Under the pieces are notes generated by a model. That model had not been told where the DNA came from. It did not search any database and worked only from the letters and a program-made list of their open reading frames with translations. From Diphasiastrum complanatum (Eukaryota; Streptophyta; Lycopodiopsida; Lycopodiales; Lycopodiaceae), in NCBI GenBank assembly GCA_029204225.1, contig MU831982.1, positions 29,178 to 93,177 on the forward strand: 64,000 nt of DNA. The letters are read 5' to 3'. Below are positions 44,046-56,846 of this stretch, in pieces. Both the position numbers and the translations under genes were made by a program. The stretch's first letter is position 1. Each line of letters begins with the position of its first letter.

Positions 44046-46974
44046 AATCAATTATGTTTTTCTGTTAGCCAATATTTTTGCACAAGAAAACTGGCTAATA
44101 TTGAGGTCTATTTTTGCAAAACTGTAAATATTGGCATGTAAGACAGGGCTGGTAATGAAAAATCAGCATAAAATTGCTTATAGAATTGGGTCCCAACCCC
44201 TGTCGTAAAAGTGTTTAGAGAAAATTTTGTGACCTTAGAAGTGGCTGATAAAACTATTTTACACTTTTTAAAATTGGCCAGTTACAAAAAATAATCGGCA
44301 TGATAGTGCTAACATTTCACCATGTACTAAGTCAACTTTGTAATTTTTTTAAAAAAACCGGTTTGTCATGGGAACCCTAGAAAGTCAGTTTCATGGAAAG
44401 GTCATCGAAGGAAAAAGAAATTGTGCAAAAATGAGACCGTGAACTATGGTGCAATATTGAGAAATCACAGAAACCCTAAACGACAAAATTTGGGCAAGTT
44501 CCGATAAATGGGGTGGACCAAGTCGGAAACTCAATAGGGCAAAAACCCAATGAACGGGCCAACCCGTATACGCTATCAGAAAAAATTAAGGGGAAACCAA
44601 ATGGAGTGCCAAGAAAAATAAAGGCCACCAAAAAATAGGGGTTGACAAAGGGCATCACCCAAATTTGGATAATAATGGACAAAAGACCCTGGAGGCTAGA
44701 AAAACTTGAAGGGTACACCCACTAGCTTTTGACAAAAGTGACAATCTATGCTAGTTTTGGGTGTACCCACGAGGAGGGCTTTGAATGCACCACTCATCCA
44801 CTTTCTCATGGAGGCCACTTGGGTACTTTTCAATAATGTATGGACAATTGGCAAGAAAGGCTGGAAGGGCATGAAGTTTGGAAAGACCCGATCTTGAAGG
44901 GGGACCATTGGAAATGACTATTAAGAGAAAGCTCACTCTTTGTATTTTAGAGATTTGATTATTTTTGGATTCTTGTTGTCTTAAGAGGAGAGCTTAATGG
45001 CCTTGTTTGAGAGTAGTTTGGAGTTAGTGTTTTGGAGTGTGGGTTATTGGATTGATAGAGTTTTTGGATGCTTGATTGTGGGTTAGTATAGCTGTCTTGT
45101 ATGCTTTTTGTTACTCAATGTTAGTATGGATTGGGATGTTTGAAGCTAGTTCCTATTTGTAGATAGTTGCTTGAGTGATGCTCATATCTTGGCTATGGTG
45201 TGGATGAGCTTGTTAGGCTTTTTACTAACTACTTGATTTACAGTTGGTGGGTGCCATGCTCGAGGACGAGGAGTGTTCGGCGAGGAAGTTGTATGCTAAA
45301 ATTTTGAGGAAAATTCATGGTGTTTGAGTTAGGAGTTAGTTGTTTTCTTTTATGATAATGGGTTGAGGATGAGTAGTGGTATTTATTGCTTTGTATGGAT
45401 GAATGTTTCCATGAAGGAATGGAATTCTTGTTCTTAAATGATCACCCTCTCTTTTAGCATGTATCAATTTTCCATCATGAGTGAAGTTACTAGGATGAGA
45501 GGTTGTGTTTCTTAAATTCATCATGGTTCTATTAAGAGAATCCTTCACTCAATAGGGGTGTTTTTCGTAAAAGCTTACATGTTGTGACTAATTTTCCTTC
45601 TTCACTTGGGAAGAATTAGTAAGAACTAGGATGTTTAGAATGATGGAAAACTCACTTGTGATGGCCATTCTATTTGTAGTCCAGTTCTAGAAAGGACATT
45701 CTTGGACCTCTTCATTCTTGCTAGCATGACATTTTCTTTATTCACGATTGTATATCCATGAAAATCCTAGTTTTTGTGTGGTAGAACACACACACATTTC
45801 TATGGCCAAAGCTAATTACATTTCGGTAGGAAAATTCCATGAATATTTCTGGTTGCCATAAGCCACAGATGACTGTCAATTACTCATTGTTCATAAGGAG
45901 GCCTAGGTGCACTCCTATAGTCAGTGGCAACATTTTTATGAGTTGTGTCAGAGCAAACAGAGCTGTACCAGCGATTTAGCAGTCTATCAAGCCTGTTTGC
46001 AACCATCTACACATATTTTTGGATAATTTAGTGTTGTATCAGACCTGCGAGAGATCTAGCAGACAGTCAGCGGTCTCCCTACACATTTTTATGAGTTGTG
46101 TCAGATCAAACAATTTTGTATTAGACCTGCCAACGATCTAACAGCCTGCTATCGACCACAAACCCTAACTATAGTCAAAATTAGTTGATTGCAATCTATT
46201 AGGCCTGTTTATGACCATCAACTGTCAATGGTCTAGTGGCCTTATGTGGGCTGTTTACAGTGTGGAATCACCTCCAAACTCTATTTGTGACCAAAAACAG
46301 AGTGATGGCGACCTTTTGTGAACTGTTTTCAGGGTTTTGACAAAGAACAAGCACCGGTCTCAGTGCACTTCTATGACAAAGTGTGAAGGCAAGCAACAAT
46401 CCAAGTGAAGCTTGTACAAGAATTCATGAATAGGGCTTCTGCACATTCTGTCTACCTAACTGTACATTGAGGTAAGATTTGGTTTTCATTTCTATTCGTC
46501 CCAATTTCACAAAGCTGTGTGTTTATCTTAAGTCCTTACTTTCAATCAAAACAGGGTGTGGTATTATAGCTTTAATCACTTATGGTTCGAATGAGGTTTT
46601 ACAAGTGTTTTAGTGAAGCAAATTTTTAGAAGGACTAGTCACATCATTTCATTTCGAAGAATGAGGTCATACTAGTTTGAGTTCTGATACATATTGATCA
46701 AGGCTTGCATTTTGGTTGTATCCATTTAACCAAATGAATAAGTTGCATATTGGTGATGATTCACTTTTATCACAAGCTAGGGAATGTGGTTTAGAATGAT
46801 AGTATGACATAATCTATTTCGTGTGAGTAGTGAAGACCACCCTAAACTCTAAACCAGGAAGAGTTGTGGTCAAGTCTTGTATGGGTAGCACATTAAAGTG
46901 GTTATTGGAATGTGTTAATGGAAGAGAGTAGAAATGTGAAAAAAGTGGATCTCGAATGGATCTAAGATCCCAAA
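44046..46974. other. Unassigned single-copy stretch
   Basis: No gene I can support. It holds an imperfect 153-bp duplication at about 45929-46160 around ATTTTTATGAGTTGTGTCAG. Small ORFs here have no motif. It may be ancient retroelement debris. Confidence 0.5.
45929..46165. repeat. Imperfect 153-bp repeat
   Basis: ACATTTTTATGAGTTGTGTC starts at about 45931 and again at about 46084. Both are followed by CAGA.CAAACA and a CAGC/AACGATCTA.CAG-like word. The intervening part repeats the last word once more (GAGAGATCTAGCAG). Confidence 0.65.
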
Positions 46975-47591
46975 TGTTCTGGCTAAGATCTTTGCACAAC
47001 AAGCTACAAAAGCTACAAATGGCAAAGCATCCTAATGCTACCTTTGATGCACAAGAACTTGAACAAGCATTCTAAGAACTCAAGAAACTATTCGAAGTTA
47101 CTGAGGACGGCAAAAAACAGCAACATACCAGCCCTACAAGAGCAGCCTACCACTTTTGGAAAGCACCTAAGATCATACACAAGAGCTTGAAGACAATACA
47201 CACAACAATGTTCACAATGGAGGAAGAAACATTGACAATGATCTATTCATCTCAATGAAAGAATACATAAGTTTCTTCAACCTGTTTCTCCACGAAATTT
47301 AGCCTAATATAGGTGAGAGAGATGATTCTCTCTCCTCTCTCTAGAACTTAGGACCCAATTTTAGGGCACCACTAGCCTAAAATAGCCAATTTTGGCCTCT
47401 ATGTCCAAATAGCATGATTTTGGTGTCATTTCAAAGGTCCTGAAATTTGAGACTTCTTCAATATGAAATATATACTAAAATGAAAGTATCTAGACCTGTA
47501 ACACACGTGTGAAAGGTCAGATCCAAAACTATGTGCCAAAAATACAAAATTTGGCCTAGAACTAGTCAAGGAAATGTTGACAATTTTCACA
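46975..47591 (-). mobile_element. Copia-type 3' LTR (single)
   Basis: On the minus strand TTGAAGAGGGAG (47603-47592) is followed by TGTGAAAATTG, a copia polypurine tract and LTR start. Upstream codons resemble the tail of a copia polyprotein (VVKLASKVEEG). A CACACGTGTGAAA motif and a GAGAGAGATGATTCTCTCTC palindromic patch lie inside. The end is placed at the AGAACA at 46975 by its CA terminus; that end is approximate. Confidence 0.5.
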
Positions 47592-47603
47592 CTCCCTCTT
47601 CAA

Positions 47604-50100
47604 CTTTGCTTGCTAGTTTTACAACACTACTTTGATCCAACTTAAGAATGATTCCATATTAAGGATAGATCTCCTCTCAATGATCCTAATATGTACAAAA
47701 CAATAAACTTAATAATTGATATAGATAATAGTGTCCATATTGGATGTTTCACTATTTCTTACATCAATTTTACATTTCAAGATGAAACTGGTACATGAAG
47801 AATAACATAGAATGGGAATGGAATGATTCCTCCATGTTTCCACCTTTGCAATCTCTATAAAATAGCAGCAAATATGTAACAAATGAAAGTGATGAATGCT
47901 TGCTTGCATGTCTTCTCCATATTTCACTTCTTGTGAAGTGTATGTGTTGAAATTCACCATGAATGAGCTTCCATTTCATTCTTGCCATGAAGAACCATCA
48001 AGCCTTGGAAATCCATGAGTAAAAGAGTACAAAAATGATGCTCAGCCAGTTCCATAAGACTCCATATAACTAGTAGGTAGCACTAGTCCTTAAGATCCAT
48101 TGGATACAAAAAGATGATCATAGATTCACTAAATTTTAGGAAGTTGACAATGGATAATTGACATGATGACAAAAGGTTGGTCCAATCTGCAGCTACTCAA
48201 CAAACATACAAAAATTTCATAAGCAATTGCCAATTTTGCAAATTTTGACAATTGATAAAGATTATGATGACAAGAGGTTGCTCTAACCCACTACTCAAGC
48301 TTCCTGATCTAATTTTAGCATTTGGCAAATGCAGTAGCAAAACAAACCCCCATATGCTAAGAGCTCATATTTATAACTTGTCATAACTTTTCTATCGAGC
48401 ATGAGGATCTATACTGAACTTGAAATTTTTTTCACTAAATTTAGTGCTAGCAAGATCAATGTCAAGTGCATGGTTAAAGCTAGATGGATTTGTCTTCAAG
48501 AAATAACTAAATTACAATCACTCCAATTAGTCATTGGAAAATTGGTAATCCTAGTTGTCTGGGATTTTGGAATCTCAATTTGTGGTTTGAACAACTCATG
48601 GTTGTGGTATGGACTTTGACTTACGATTGGTAGGAATTGCACTTGATGGCTCATAATATAGAGCATTGGTAATAGTTATCTTTTTAAATATAATTTGTTT
48701 CGATCAATTTAATTGTAACCAGGACGGGGAGGAATTCAATTGTTTGAAGGAAAAAGAATACATTAGATTGTAGCATCACAATAGGTGTAAGATGGAGACA
48801 TCACTTGTGCTAGAATCTCAATGCAACTTAAATCAAACAACTTATAGTCACAATGTAGCTAGCTCATTTATAACAACTTTGAATTAATCAATAAATTTGC
48901 ATATCTTCTTCCAAACTAATAGTATAATGTAGATCTAGACATTTTTGCAATATTCAAAACCATTTACAATAGGTACGGGACATAATAAAAGAGTTGAGAC
49001 TCGAGTATCTCTCATTTTTCCTTTATTAGTGTATCTCAATATAATAGTACATCAAAATTTACACACAAATGTATACTACTTCAGGGTGATAAAACAGAAT
49101 TGGCATGTGGAAGATTGCACAATGATCTTATAAACTATATGTTCATGTAATCTCTCCAAATTTCAAAATGTAGATTGATGAGATTAAAAATTTCCATGCA
49201 TAGGTTTTTGAAACCCGAGCATATTTCAAAAGCAATTTATGCCATGGAAAGTTAGTATAGCTTTTTGGGAGAATGAGATAAGGTTATAAAAATGATCCTT
49301 TTGCTTGCTAATGCTGTTTAGGATTGATGATATCCATTAGCATTAATTTTCACAAACTCATGTAAGTCCTCTTTGATAAGGTAAAAGCTGAATTGCATAT
49401 GGATTCAACATGCCATCAATGACATGACAAAAGTAGTATGGTGGAAAATAACTCATACAAGCTAATTTTTAACGACAAGAAAAATATTAAAGCATAATCT
49501 AAAATCGTCATAGATGGCCCAATAGTTTTTTCATGATGCTAGATTTCTGACTAGAAATTGAAAGAAAAAGTAATTAGCACTACACAGCAAGTGTATTTTC
49601 TGTGAGTTCAAGTCTCCTTTCCCATTCCACCCAATGGCACACATTATCTACTATACAAATTTGCTTATTGAAATGACAAAAAAAATTATAAAAAGTCCTC
49701 CCAGAATTGCCTCTAATAATAAGTTACCACTTGCAAGTTACTGAAATATTCAAATGGTTCCTCAAAGTGAATATAACAACGATAGGCTTCTAGAAGTGTC
49801 CATGACTAAGAAACTCATCATTAGGGAGATATCTTAGTCATGGAGGCTTACACATTTTTCATAGAAGTGGCTATATTAGGATGTACGAGGTCTAAAAAAT
49901 GCTCTAGGACATCTATACCTAGGTTCGAGGAGCCAGTAGATTTGCAATTTCAATAAATTACAAGGAAGCAAGCAGATAGAAACTCAGCGTTCGGATACTT
50001 AATGTACAAAATACAACACCATCAGTCACCTACAACAATACCGTAATAGATTTATCTTTGAGCATGTGCAAAAAGAGTATAAGGCAGGCTGCACTTGCTT
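47604..50100. other. Unassigned AT-rich stretch
   Basis: Probably degenerate interior of the copia element whose 3' LTR is at 46975-47591, but no domain is recognisable. A pair of imperfect repeats (GACAATGGATAATTGACATG and GACAATTGATAAAGATTATG, both leading to GATGACAA.AGGTTG) lies at about 48140-48290. Confidence 0.45.
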
Positions 50101-50105
50101 GATTG

Positions 50106-50971
50106 TGTTAAAAATTGTAAAACATATCTATCATCTGTTGTTAATGTTTGGGGATCTTACCCATGTAAATATTTTGTACATATCCAAGGTATGTGAATTG
50201 AGCACATATCCTTGTAGAATAGGGCGAGTTTGGATTAGGTAGATCAAATTCCAGTGACATCCATAAAGTCTAGTTGGTCTAGTATGATATGTAATAATGT
50301 TGACAATGTCTAGTTTGACATGCATATAGAGATTCACATGGAATTGGTCAATTATGACCTTGTAGAAACTCGAGCCACAATAGATGCATAATGTCCTAAG
50401 TTTCCATAGTGACATGCAAAACATGCAATCACTCTAATGGACACATGCATGTAGATTTGTACATGGCTAGTTGAGAAATTGCCATTTGGAGAAAGTAGGT
50501 AGAAGTTAGGTGCAACCTATGCATGCTAGCAGTTAGGTGTCAAGTTAATAGTTGTTTGCACTTGAATAGGTGTAGGATGTGCATTGAATGCAAGGAGTAC
50601 CACGAATTTTGGCTCTCCTATATATGTACATATCATTCTCATTCACAAAGTAATGAAGAACCAAAGTTTTGTAGCTATCTCTTGCCATTTTGGATCTAAA
50701 CCATTTTTCTTGTTATCTCTCTAGCTTTCTCTCTCTAACACGTGTTGAAGCTAATGCTAAAACACTGTAATCTTGTACTTTTAATCATTCTTTGATTCAT
50801 TGCTATCATAGTCTATTGATTAGCATGCTAGATTGTGAATTAGCCATATCTTCTGAACTAGATCTTGTTGAACAATTTAGAATCAGGGTATTGTGCCAAT
50901 CACAAAGCTTAATCAAGATCAGTCACTCTTGTGGACATTTCCCACATGTGTGAATTTTGGAGATTTCAACA
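50106..50971 (+). mobile_element. Copia-3 5' LTR
   Basis: 866 bp with a TATATATG box at 50619-50626 and the palindrome-like AACACGTGTT near 50740. A 24-bp segment near 50475 is absent from the 3' LTR. Confidence 0.93.
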
Positions 50972-50984
50972 TGGTATCAGAGCC
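50972..50984 (+). other. Copia-3 primer-binding site (initiator tRNA-Met)
   Basis: TGGTATCAGAGCC follows the 5' LTR with no spacer. Confidence 0.93.
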
Positions 50985-51743
50985 TCATTAAGCTTTGCAT
51001 GCTAATTTCCCTGATAGTACAAGAAATTGAGAGATAAACAAGCAAAAAAGCAGTTTTTCACCTTTTCTAACATTTCTCTGAAGTGTAATTGGATCAAATC
51101 GGACCTGAACTGAATTTTCAGACCTGAATTGAGGTAGTATGGAATTCTGGAATCCCGCACGTGTGAAAATTAGATATTTTCAGTCCCTTTGTTTTCCTTG
51201 CTGATAGATCCAAAGATACTAGCAGTGTTATAGCTTGATGGAAAGCTTATGATCTGTACTTTCCATAGAAATTGAAACCAAATCAATCTGAAATGTCTAG
51301 CAAGAGTTATAAGCTCTTAAAGAGGATTAAGATAGGTCCAAAATCTGAGTGACAACATTTTGATTTGAATCAATTTTTACTTTGTTCTGAATTCATGGTT
51401 TTGAGCATCCTACACAAGAAACTAAAGATCAAGACTGAGTTTGAAGTAATTGAACACCCTTTGATCCTTCTGAGTGTCAATAGTGTTTTCTTTTGTTGCA
51501 TTTCACACGTGCCAAAAGTAGGATTCAAACTAACCAAAGTGTCTCAATCCACTTTGTGTATCTGATCTAGTTATCTTGTCTTGTGGAATATTTGAGATCT
51601 GTCTCAAATACAGTTGCATGTGTTTCACATAGGAAGGTAGTACATTTTTTGAAAATACCTATAGTGAAAGAGAGCAGCAACTCTAAGTTAGATAGGAACA
51701 AGCTCAAACATATTGCAGTCCAATTACAAGAGTCTTCACATTC

Positions 51744-52070
51744 ATGGCATCTATAGGAGATTGTCTCTTTCAAGCTAGTGAAAGACTATACACCTTTAAC
51801 TATTCAGTTTGGAAGGATAGGATAGAATCCTTGTTGATTCTCTATGGTGTAATGGATATTGTAACTGGAACTTAAGTTGAACCTGCAGCTTTTGATGAGG
51901 CTCAAAGATTCAAGAAGAGAGCAAGAATTGCTCTACATATTATCAAATTGAACATCTCTGATGAGATGTTGAGAGAGATTAGTTCATGCACCTCAGCCAA
52001 GGAGACTTGGGAGACTTTGCAGAACCTTCACGAAGCCGAGATCAAGTCAAGAAAGAGGAGTAAGAGCTAG
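51744..52070 (+). pseudogene. Copia-3 gag remnant
   Basis: From the ATG at 51744 the frame reads a copia Gag N-terminus (ASERLYTFNYSVWKDRIESL, MDIVTGT), then a TAA. It continues in the same frame with FKKRARIALHIIKLN, EMLREISSCTSAKETWETL and a stop at 52068-52070. It aligns by eye with the gag at 18231-18866 (NYSIWKFRMESIL, EILREIRSCTTTKEAWDAL). The UBN2 region is cut short and there is no zinc knuckle. Confidence 0.85.
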
Positions 52071-52232
52071 TACTCTCATGCCTTCACCAAGAAAAAAGCA
52101 AAGAACAAAGACTATGGTGGAGTAGAAGATGAGTCAGCTCATCCTTCTAACTTCAAGAAGAAGACACAAGAAGTTCAAACCAGCTATATCATATAAGACT
52201 CACATGCAAGTTGTGGAGAGGCATCTCTTCTG

Positions 52233-52820
52233 ATGTCTAGTTTTTCATCTTTACCTTTTAATGATGTATCATGGTGTATTGATAGTGGAGCAACAACTCA
52301 TATGAGTTGCTCAAAAGATTCTTTTGTTACAATTGAATCTGTTCTAGATCCTAAGAAATCAATATACACAGCAGTTGGTGATGCATGTGCAATTGAAGGT
52401 GTTGGAAGTTGTTCCTTAAAACTTACATCTTCTATGAATTTTACACTTTCCAATGTTCTCTATGTGCCTAATCTCACAAAGAGTGTGATTAGTGTAGGAA
52501 AGTTGTTAGATGATGGTTATGAACTGGATTTCAATATCAATGGTTGTTTCATAAAGAAAGAAGATAAGATCCTTGGAAGTGGATCTAAATATGGAGGTAT
52601 TTTCAAGCTAGATGTGCATGAAAATTCAAGTTTATGTGATGCTGCATTGATGACTTATGTTTCCAAAGAGGAGTTATGGCATAGGAAGTTGTATGTTTTC
52701 AACTTCAGGTCTATGCCTAAGACTATTCCGTTTTTGAATGAAGTCTTTAGTTTGGAATTACTTCTTGTCTTTTGTGACTTGATTATATTTTCAAAACATC
52801 TAGAAAGCAAGATGTTGTAA
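52233..52820 (+). CDS. Copia-3 aspartic protease and gag-pre-integrase fragment, 195 residues
   Basis: The pepsin-like retroviral protease that would cut the polyprotein. Residues 14-25 are WCIDSGATTHMS, the copia protease active site with catalytic Asp17 in DSGA. LSNVLYVPNLTKSVISVGKL (~75-95) is the conserved flap/strand region. ELWHRKL (~148) is the start of the gag-pre-integrase segment, whose usual HLN.. continuation is broken. After about residue 160 the frame no longer resembles copia, so the deletion that removed integrase and RT probably begins there. The chosen ATG is only the first in the frame; in an intact element this would be part of a longer polyprotein. Confidence 0.8.
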   Translation: MSSFSSLPFNDVSWCIDSGATTHMSCSKDSFVTIESVLDPKKSIYTAVGDACAIEGVGSCSLKLTSSMNFTLSNVLYVPNLTKSVISVGKLLDDGYELDFNINGCFIKKEDKILGSGSKYGGIFKLDVHENSSLCDAALMTYVSKEELWHRKLYVFNFRSMPKTIPFLNEVFSLELLLVFCDLIIFSKHLESKML

Positions 52821-53424
52821 CATCATTTGTATGATCTTAAATTGAGTAAGAGCAAGTATGAGTTTAGTACTCATAGTTTGAAAAAAGGAGTTTTTTCATG
52901 TATTGAGGCATATTGTAAACTTCTTGTGAGGTTAAGTGAAGCATCCATTGAGGACACTTACACCCTCAAGAAAGTATTTAGCCTTAATTTGATCAAGTTT
53001 GAGTATGGATTCAAGATTAGATCCATTTTGGATAGAGTTCATATTTTTTGAACTAGTGAAGCTAGTATGCTTAATCTTGAATATTGCTCATGGTAGAATC
53101 TTGATCTGTATGATCTTCATGGTCATGATGAGGCATGGAAGCCTCGGTTTTTTCAGTATTTCTTGCAGCCAACTTCATGCATGTGGACTTTGCATACCCA
53201 GGATCGACATCATACATGCAGGAGGTACATTGACATAGTAGCAAATTGGTGGAATATTTTTCAAAGGCATTTGGAAAAGATTTCTATCAAAGAGAACTTA
53301 TTATGGATTTGGTAAGCATACTGCTATTATGGATTCTTTGTTCATCTTCACTTCAAATGCAAAGCAAAGAATCCAAACTCAAAGGATCTTCACCAACATT
53401 AGATAGATATATTTTTAGGAGGAG
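52821..53424 (+). pseudogene. Copia-3 degenerate interior
   Basis: Between the protease ORF and the polypurine tract. Short frames only, with no recognisable integrase, RT or RNase H motif. Confidence 0.6.
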
Positions 53425-54264
53425 TGTTAAAAATTGTAAAACATATCTATCAATTGTTGTTAATGTTTGGGGATCCTACCCATGTAAATATTTTGTACAT
53501 ATCCAAGGTATGTGAATTGAGCACATATCCTTGTAGAATAGGACGAGTTTGGGTTAGGTAGATCAAATTCCAGTGACATGCATAAAGTCTAGTTGGTCTA
53601 GTATGATATGCAATAATGTTGACAATGTCTAGTTTGACATGCATATAGAGATTCACATGGAATTGGTCAATTATGACCTTGTAGAAATTTGAGCCACAAT
53701 AGATGCATAATGTCCTAAGTTTCCATAGTGACATGCAAAGCATGCAATCACTCTAATGGACACATGCATGTAGATTTGTACATGGCTAGTTGGGTAGAAG
53801 TTAGGTGCAACTTGTGCATGCTAGCAATTAGGTGTCAAGTTAATAGTTGTTTGCACTTGAATAGGTGTAGGATGTGCATTGAATGCAAGGAGTGCCACGA
53901 ATTTTGGCTCTCCTATATATGTACATATCATTCTCATTCACAAAGTAATGAAGAACCAAAGTTTTGTAGCTATCTCTTACCATTTTGGATCTAAACTATT
54001 TTTCTTGTTATCTCTCTAGCTTTCTCTCTCTAACACGTGTTGAAGCTAATGCTAAAACACTGTAATCTTGTACTTTTAATCATTCTTTGATTCATTCCTA
54101 TCATAGTCTATTGATTAGCATGCTAGATTGTGAATTAGCCATATCTTCTGAACTAGATCTTGTTGAACAATTTAGAATCAGGGTACTGTGCCAATCACAA
54201 AGCTTAATCAAGATCAGTCACTCTTGTGGACATTCCCCACGTGTGAATTTTGGAGATTTCAACA
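53425..54264 (+). mobile_element. Copia-3 3' LTR
   Basis: 840 bp, with a TATATAT box at 53914-53920. It ends at the right-hand GATTG duplication. Confidence 0.93.
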
Positions 54265-54269
54265 GATTG

Positions 54270-56402
54270 AATGTTGTTAAAACCTTTTAACACTGAATTG
54301 ACAGCTATTTGTTTTTTAGAATTCTAAACCTTAGCAATGGTTATGGTGCCTATGGCAAAAACCTACAGAATGTGTTTAAATTCTTGTTTAGCACGGTTTG
54401 CTCTCATTGCGGTTAAGTATATTTGTTTCTGATGTTTTTCATTCTCTTGAGGATTGGGTTGATTGAGGGGCTCTTTGATGGAGGCCTAGTCTACTTTGAT
54501 AGGAGGGCTAGTTGATCCAACAGTTGATACACTATAATCTGACAACAACCTAATCTCTCTTTAAGATTGAGACTAAGAAAGCAGTTCATTCCTTATTATG
54601 TTGTAACTTTTCACCATGAATATGGTATAAAAATTTGAGGAAATGATTTCTAAGTAATTAATTGAAGTGAACCAAGATTGATAATAGAGACAACAATTTA
54701 TGGCCCTTCAGGAAGAGAACAGAGACGAGCAGCTACAAGCCTGGAAAAGGTGGTCCTCAAAATTCTTCTATACCCACACAATGCATGTTCAGTTTATATC
54801 TATAAAAATCAACGAGCGCATTTATTTTGGCAAAAATTTAAATTGAACTTTACATGCATCCAATATCTTAGAAGGAAACAGTGAAGCTTGAGACACAAAA
54901 GACAAGCTTACCATGTCTTTTGCAAAATGTGACACTCCAAAGTTAATCTGAGCACTAACATGTAATCAGGACTCGAAATTCACCTCGAATCAGAAAACCA
55001 AAAGTGGCTACCTAGGAGCACATATGTACTTGTGATAACTCTCATCAGGTGTTTGCAAATATGAACAATCGGCACTTCCTTACGAGCAATCTTCGTTTTT
55101 ATCCCTTTGAGACCCTTCAAAATAAAAATGTTTTTGAGGCTCAATTTCCACTGACGATGAGTGATGGTCTGCAACTTCTCTCTTTTCACTGATGTTTTCT
55201 TTCTCCGAGATCAATTTATAAACACCTTTTGTCATGCTCAACTGCCCGAGATCCTGAGATGTGTTCCAAATATTCATATTACATCTCTTACATAATCTGC
55301 TAGTCATTTAGAGAATTATGTGTCAGTTAACAAGCCTCGAATGGTGAAAAGCTCAAATCCATTCAAATAAATGTTCCCAAGTCCAATTCCTCCTTTGTTC
55401 CTTTGAAAATTACTTCATAAATTTAAGCTAGGGAACTGATCTAAAATTGTGTTGGTATGATGCCTTGTGCTAGCCATGTGTAGCATCTTGAAGATTGTAC
55501 AAGTTTCACTATCACAGAGTTTCAGACTATGCAACCTACTTTAAGGTCAGCCCCAAAAAGGATATTGTATGTGGAAGCAAGACTAGTTTGAGAAGAATGC
55601 AGTCACAAAGAAAATATCTATTAGAAGTATATTTGTTCCAAACTGTCGTGTTCTGTATTGTTAATGTTTCGAAATTGAATTTTGCATTGCGTTTTGAACT
55701 TTCAAACAAGCAGAGAAGGCTGTTCGAATGACTTGGAATCGTATTAGAAGCTGCAATGATCCAAAGCCGAAATCTGTAATGGCAATGCTAGCACCGACTT
55801 GCAGAAGACCTAAAAGATTTGATAAATCATGCTTTGCTTGTTGTGTGTGTGCTTGCAACGACTTTAAGTTGTAGAGCTGTCTTTCAGTAAGCAGTGGTGT
55901 GGACCTATGAGGTTCAAATGCATCCACACTTTCCCTCTGGCTTTCAATGCCCATGATACAGAAAACGAGTACAATTGCTGAGGTAGGTCTCCATCCTTCA
56001 AGCCGCTTTCAGCCTGCATGCACACAGAACAACAGTACAACACGCACACGGTAACAGGTAACCAGGGAAAAAATTAGCATCGCATTCTGAAAAAAAGAAC
56101 ACCTAAACGCTGCAAGAGTATTACAGACTCTCATATCAATCTTCTTCTATAAAGCCTGATGGAGGCGCAAGTACAGCTATTAGGCAACAACAGATCCTAA
56201 AATGTAGGGAGGAGCAAATACAACAATTATCTTGGAGACTTGAGCATCACAAGCACAAAAATAAAAGCCAGGTGGAACTGCCGAAAAGTTTTGAGTTTAG
56301 AAATACAGATTCAAGGAGCCAAGGAGCCTATGTCTGTAGTCGTGGAGCGGGTGATCATGATGACGGGGACATTTTTTGAATTGCAATCGCTTACAGACAA
56401 TG
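54270..56402. other. Low-repeat region, possible minus-strand exons
   Basis: No retroelement seen. On the minus strand two stretches have exon-like features. One follows TTCTGTGTGCATGCAG (acceptor-like, near 56015) and reads AESGLKDGDLPQQLYSFSVS. Another follows ACATCTCAG (near 55258) and reads DLGQLSMTKGVYKLISEKEN to a stop near 55083. They may belong to the gene at 56403-56846, but I cannot link them by phase, and no family is recognised. Confidence 0.25.
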
Positions 56403-56846
56403 CTAAGGTTGCATCCCTCTTCGCCCATCATTCCACGAAAGTGAATCCAAAGTAATAGCACTCCCAAAAGATGGTTCCATTGCGGCAGCACTTCCCATTA
56501 TCTGATCATATCCAACACCACACTCAATGTCAGATGACGAGAATTCAACCAGTGACTGCATAAAATACTGCAACTGGATGAAGATCTATCAGACAATGAA
56601 AGAAAACTACATCTTTATAATGAATCAGCATCAACGAATGAGCACATTATGAAACAGCCCATTCGTCACCATTTTGTCCATCGATCCATCACTTCATGAT
56701 CAAGGGCTTGGCAGATTCAAATGCGACCATTTCTAAAAGCACTGACATTCAAAAACTTACGTTAAAACAAGACAGGTGGGTGATGTCGGACAAAGGCGAC
56801 GTAGGAGAATCATCCTCAGACATTGAGCTGGTCCGCTGTAACGATC
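56403..56846 (-). CDS. Candidate host gene, two exons, unrecognised
   Basis: Minus strand. Exon 1 is 56846-56761, preceded by TTTCGGCAG (acceptor for a leader intron). Its ATG at 56823 gives MSEDDSPTSPLSDITHLSC.. and it ends at a strong donor AAC|GTAAGT. Exon 2 is 56555-56403, after TTTTATGCAG, in the same phase, reading SLVEFSSSDIECGVGYDQIM and on to a stop at 56405-56403. Total 71 codons, Ser/Asp-rich, with no domain I know. Upstream on the same strand lie a pyrimidine-rich leader (57300-57250), a TTTATA box (about 57315-57322) and a G-box CACGTG (57469-57474). Splice sites and promoter words are seen in the sequence; joining them into a gene is inference. The opposite strand is also open (56696-56962), so strand is not certain. 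Confidence 0.3.

Larger units (their letters stand above)
50106..54264 (+). mobile_element. Copia-3: complete but internally deleted Ty1/copia element
   Basis: The 5' LTR is 50106-50971 (866 bp) and the 3' LTR is 53425-54264 (840 bp). They start TGTTAAAAATTG, end TTTCAACA and are flanked by the 5-bp duplication GATTG (50101-50105 and 54265-54269). The primer site TGGTATCAGAGCC is at 50972-50984 and the polypurine tract TTTTTAGGAGGAG at 53412-53424. The 2453-bp interior keeps a broken gag and a protease/gag-pre-integrase ORF, but integrase core, RT and RNase H are gone. The LTRs differ by a 24-bp indel and a number of substitutions, so it is older than the element in unit C. Confidence 0.93.

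Noticed and set aside
44476-45548. Hydrophobic minus-strand ORFs of 61-80 codons
   Set aside because: Overlapping frames with no shared motif or splice context; probably chance.
50131-50424. 97-codon minus-strand ORF, repeated at 53450-53743
   Set aside because: It is inside the two Copia-3 LTRs, antisense, with no motif; it is duplicated only because LTRs are duplicated.
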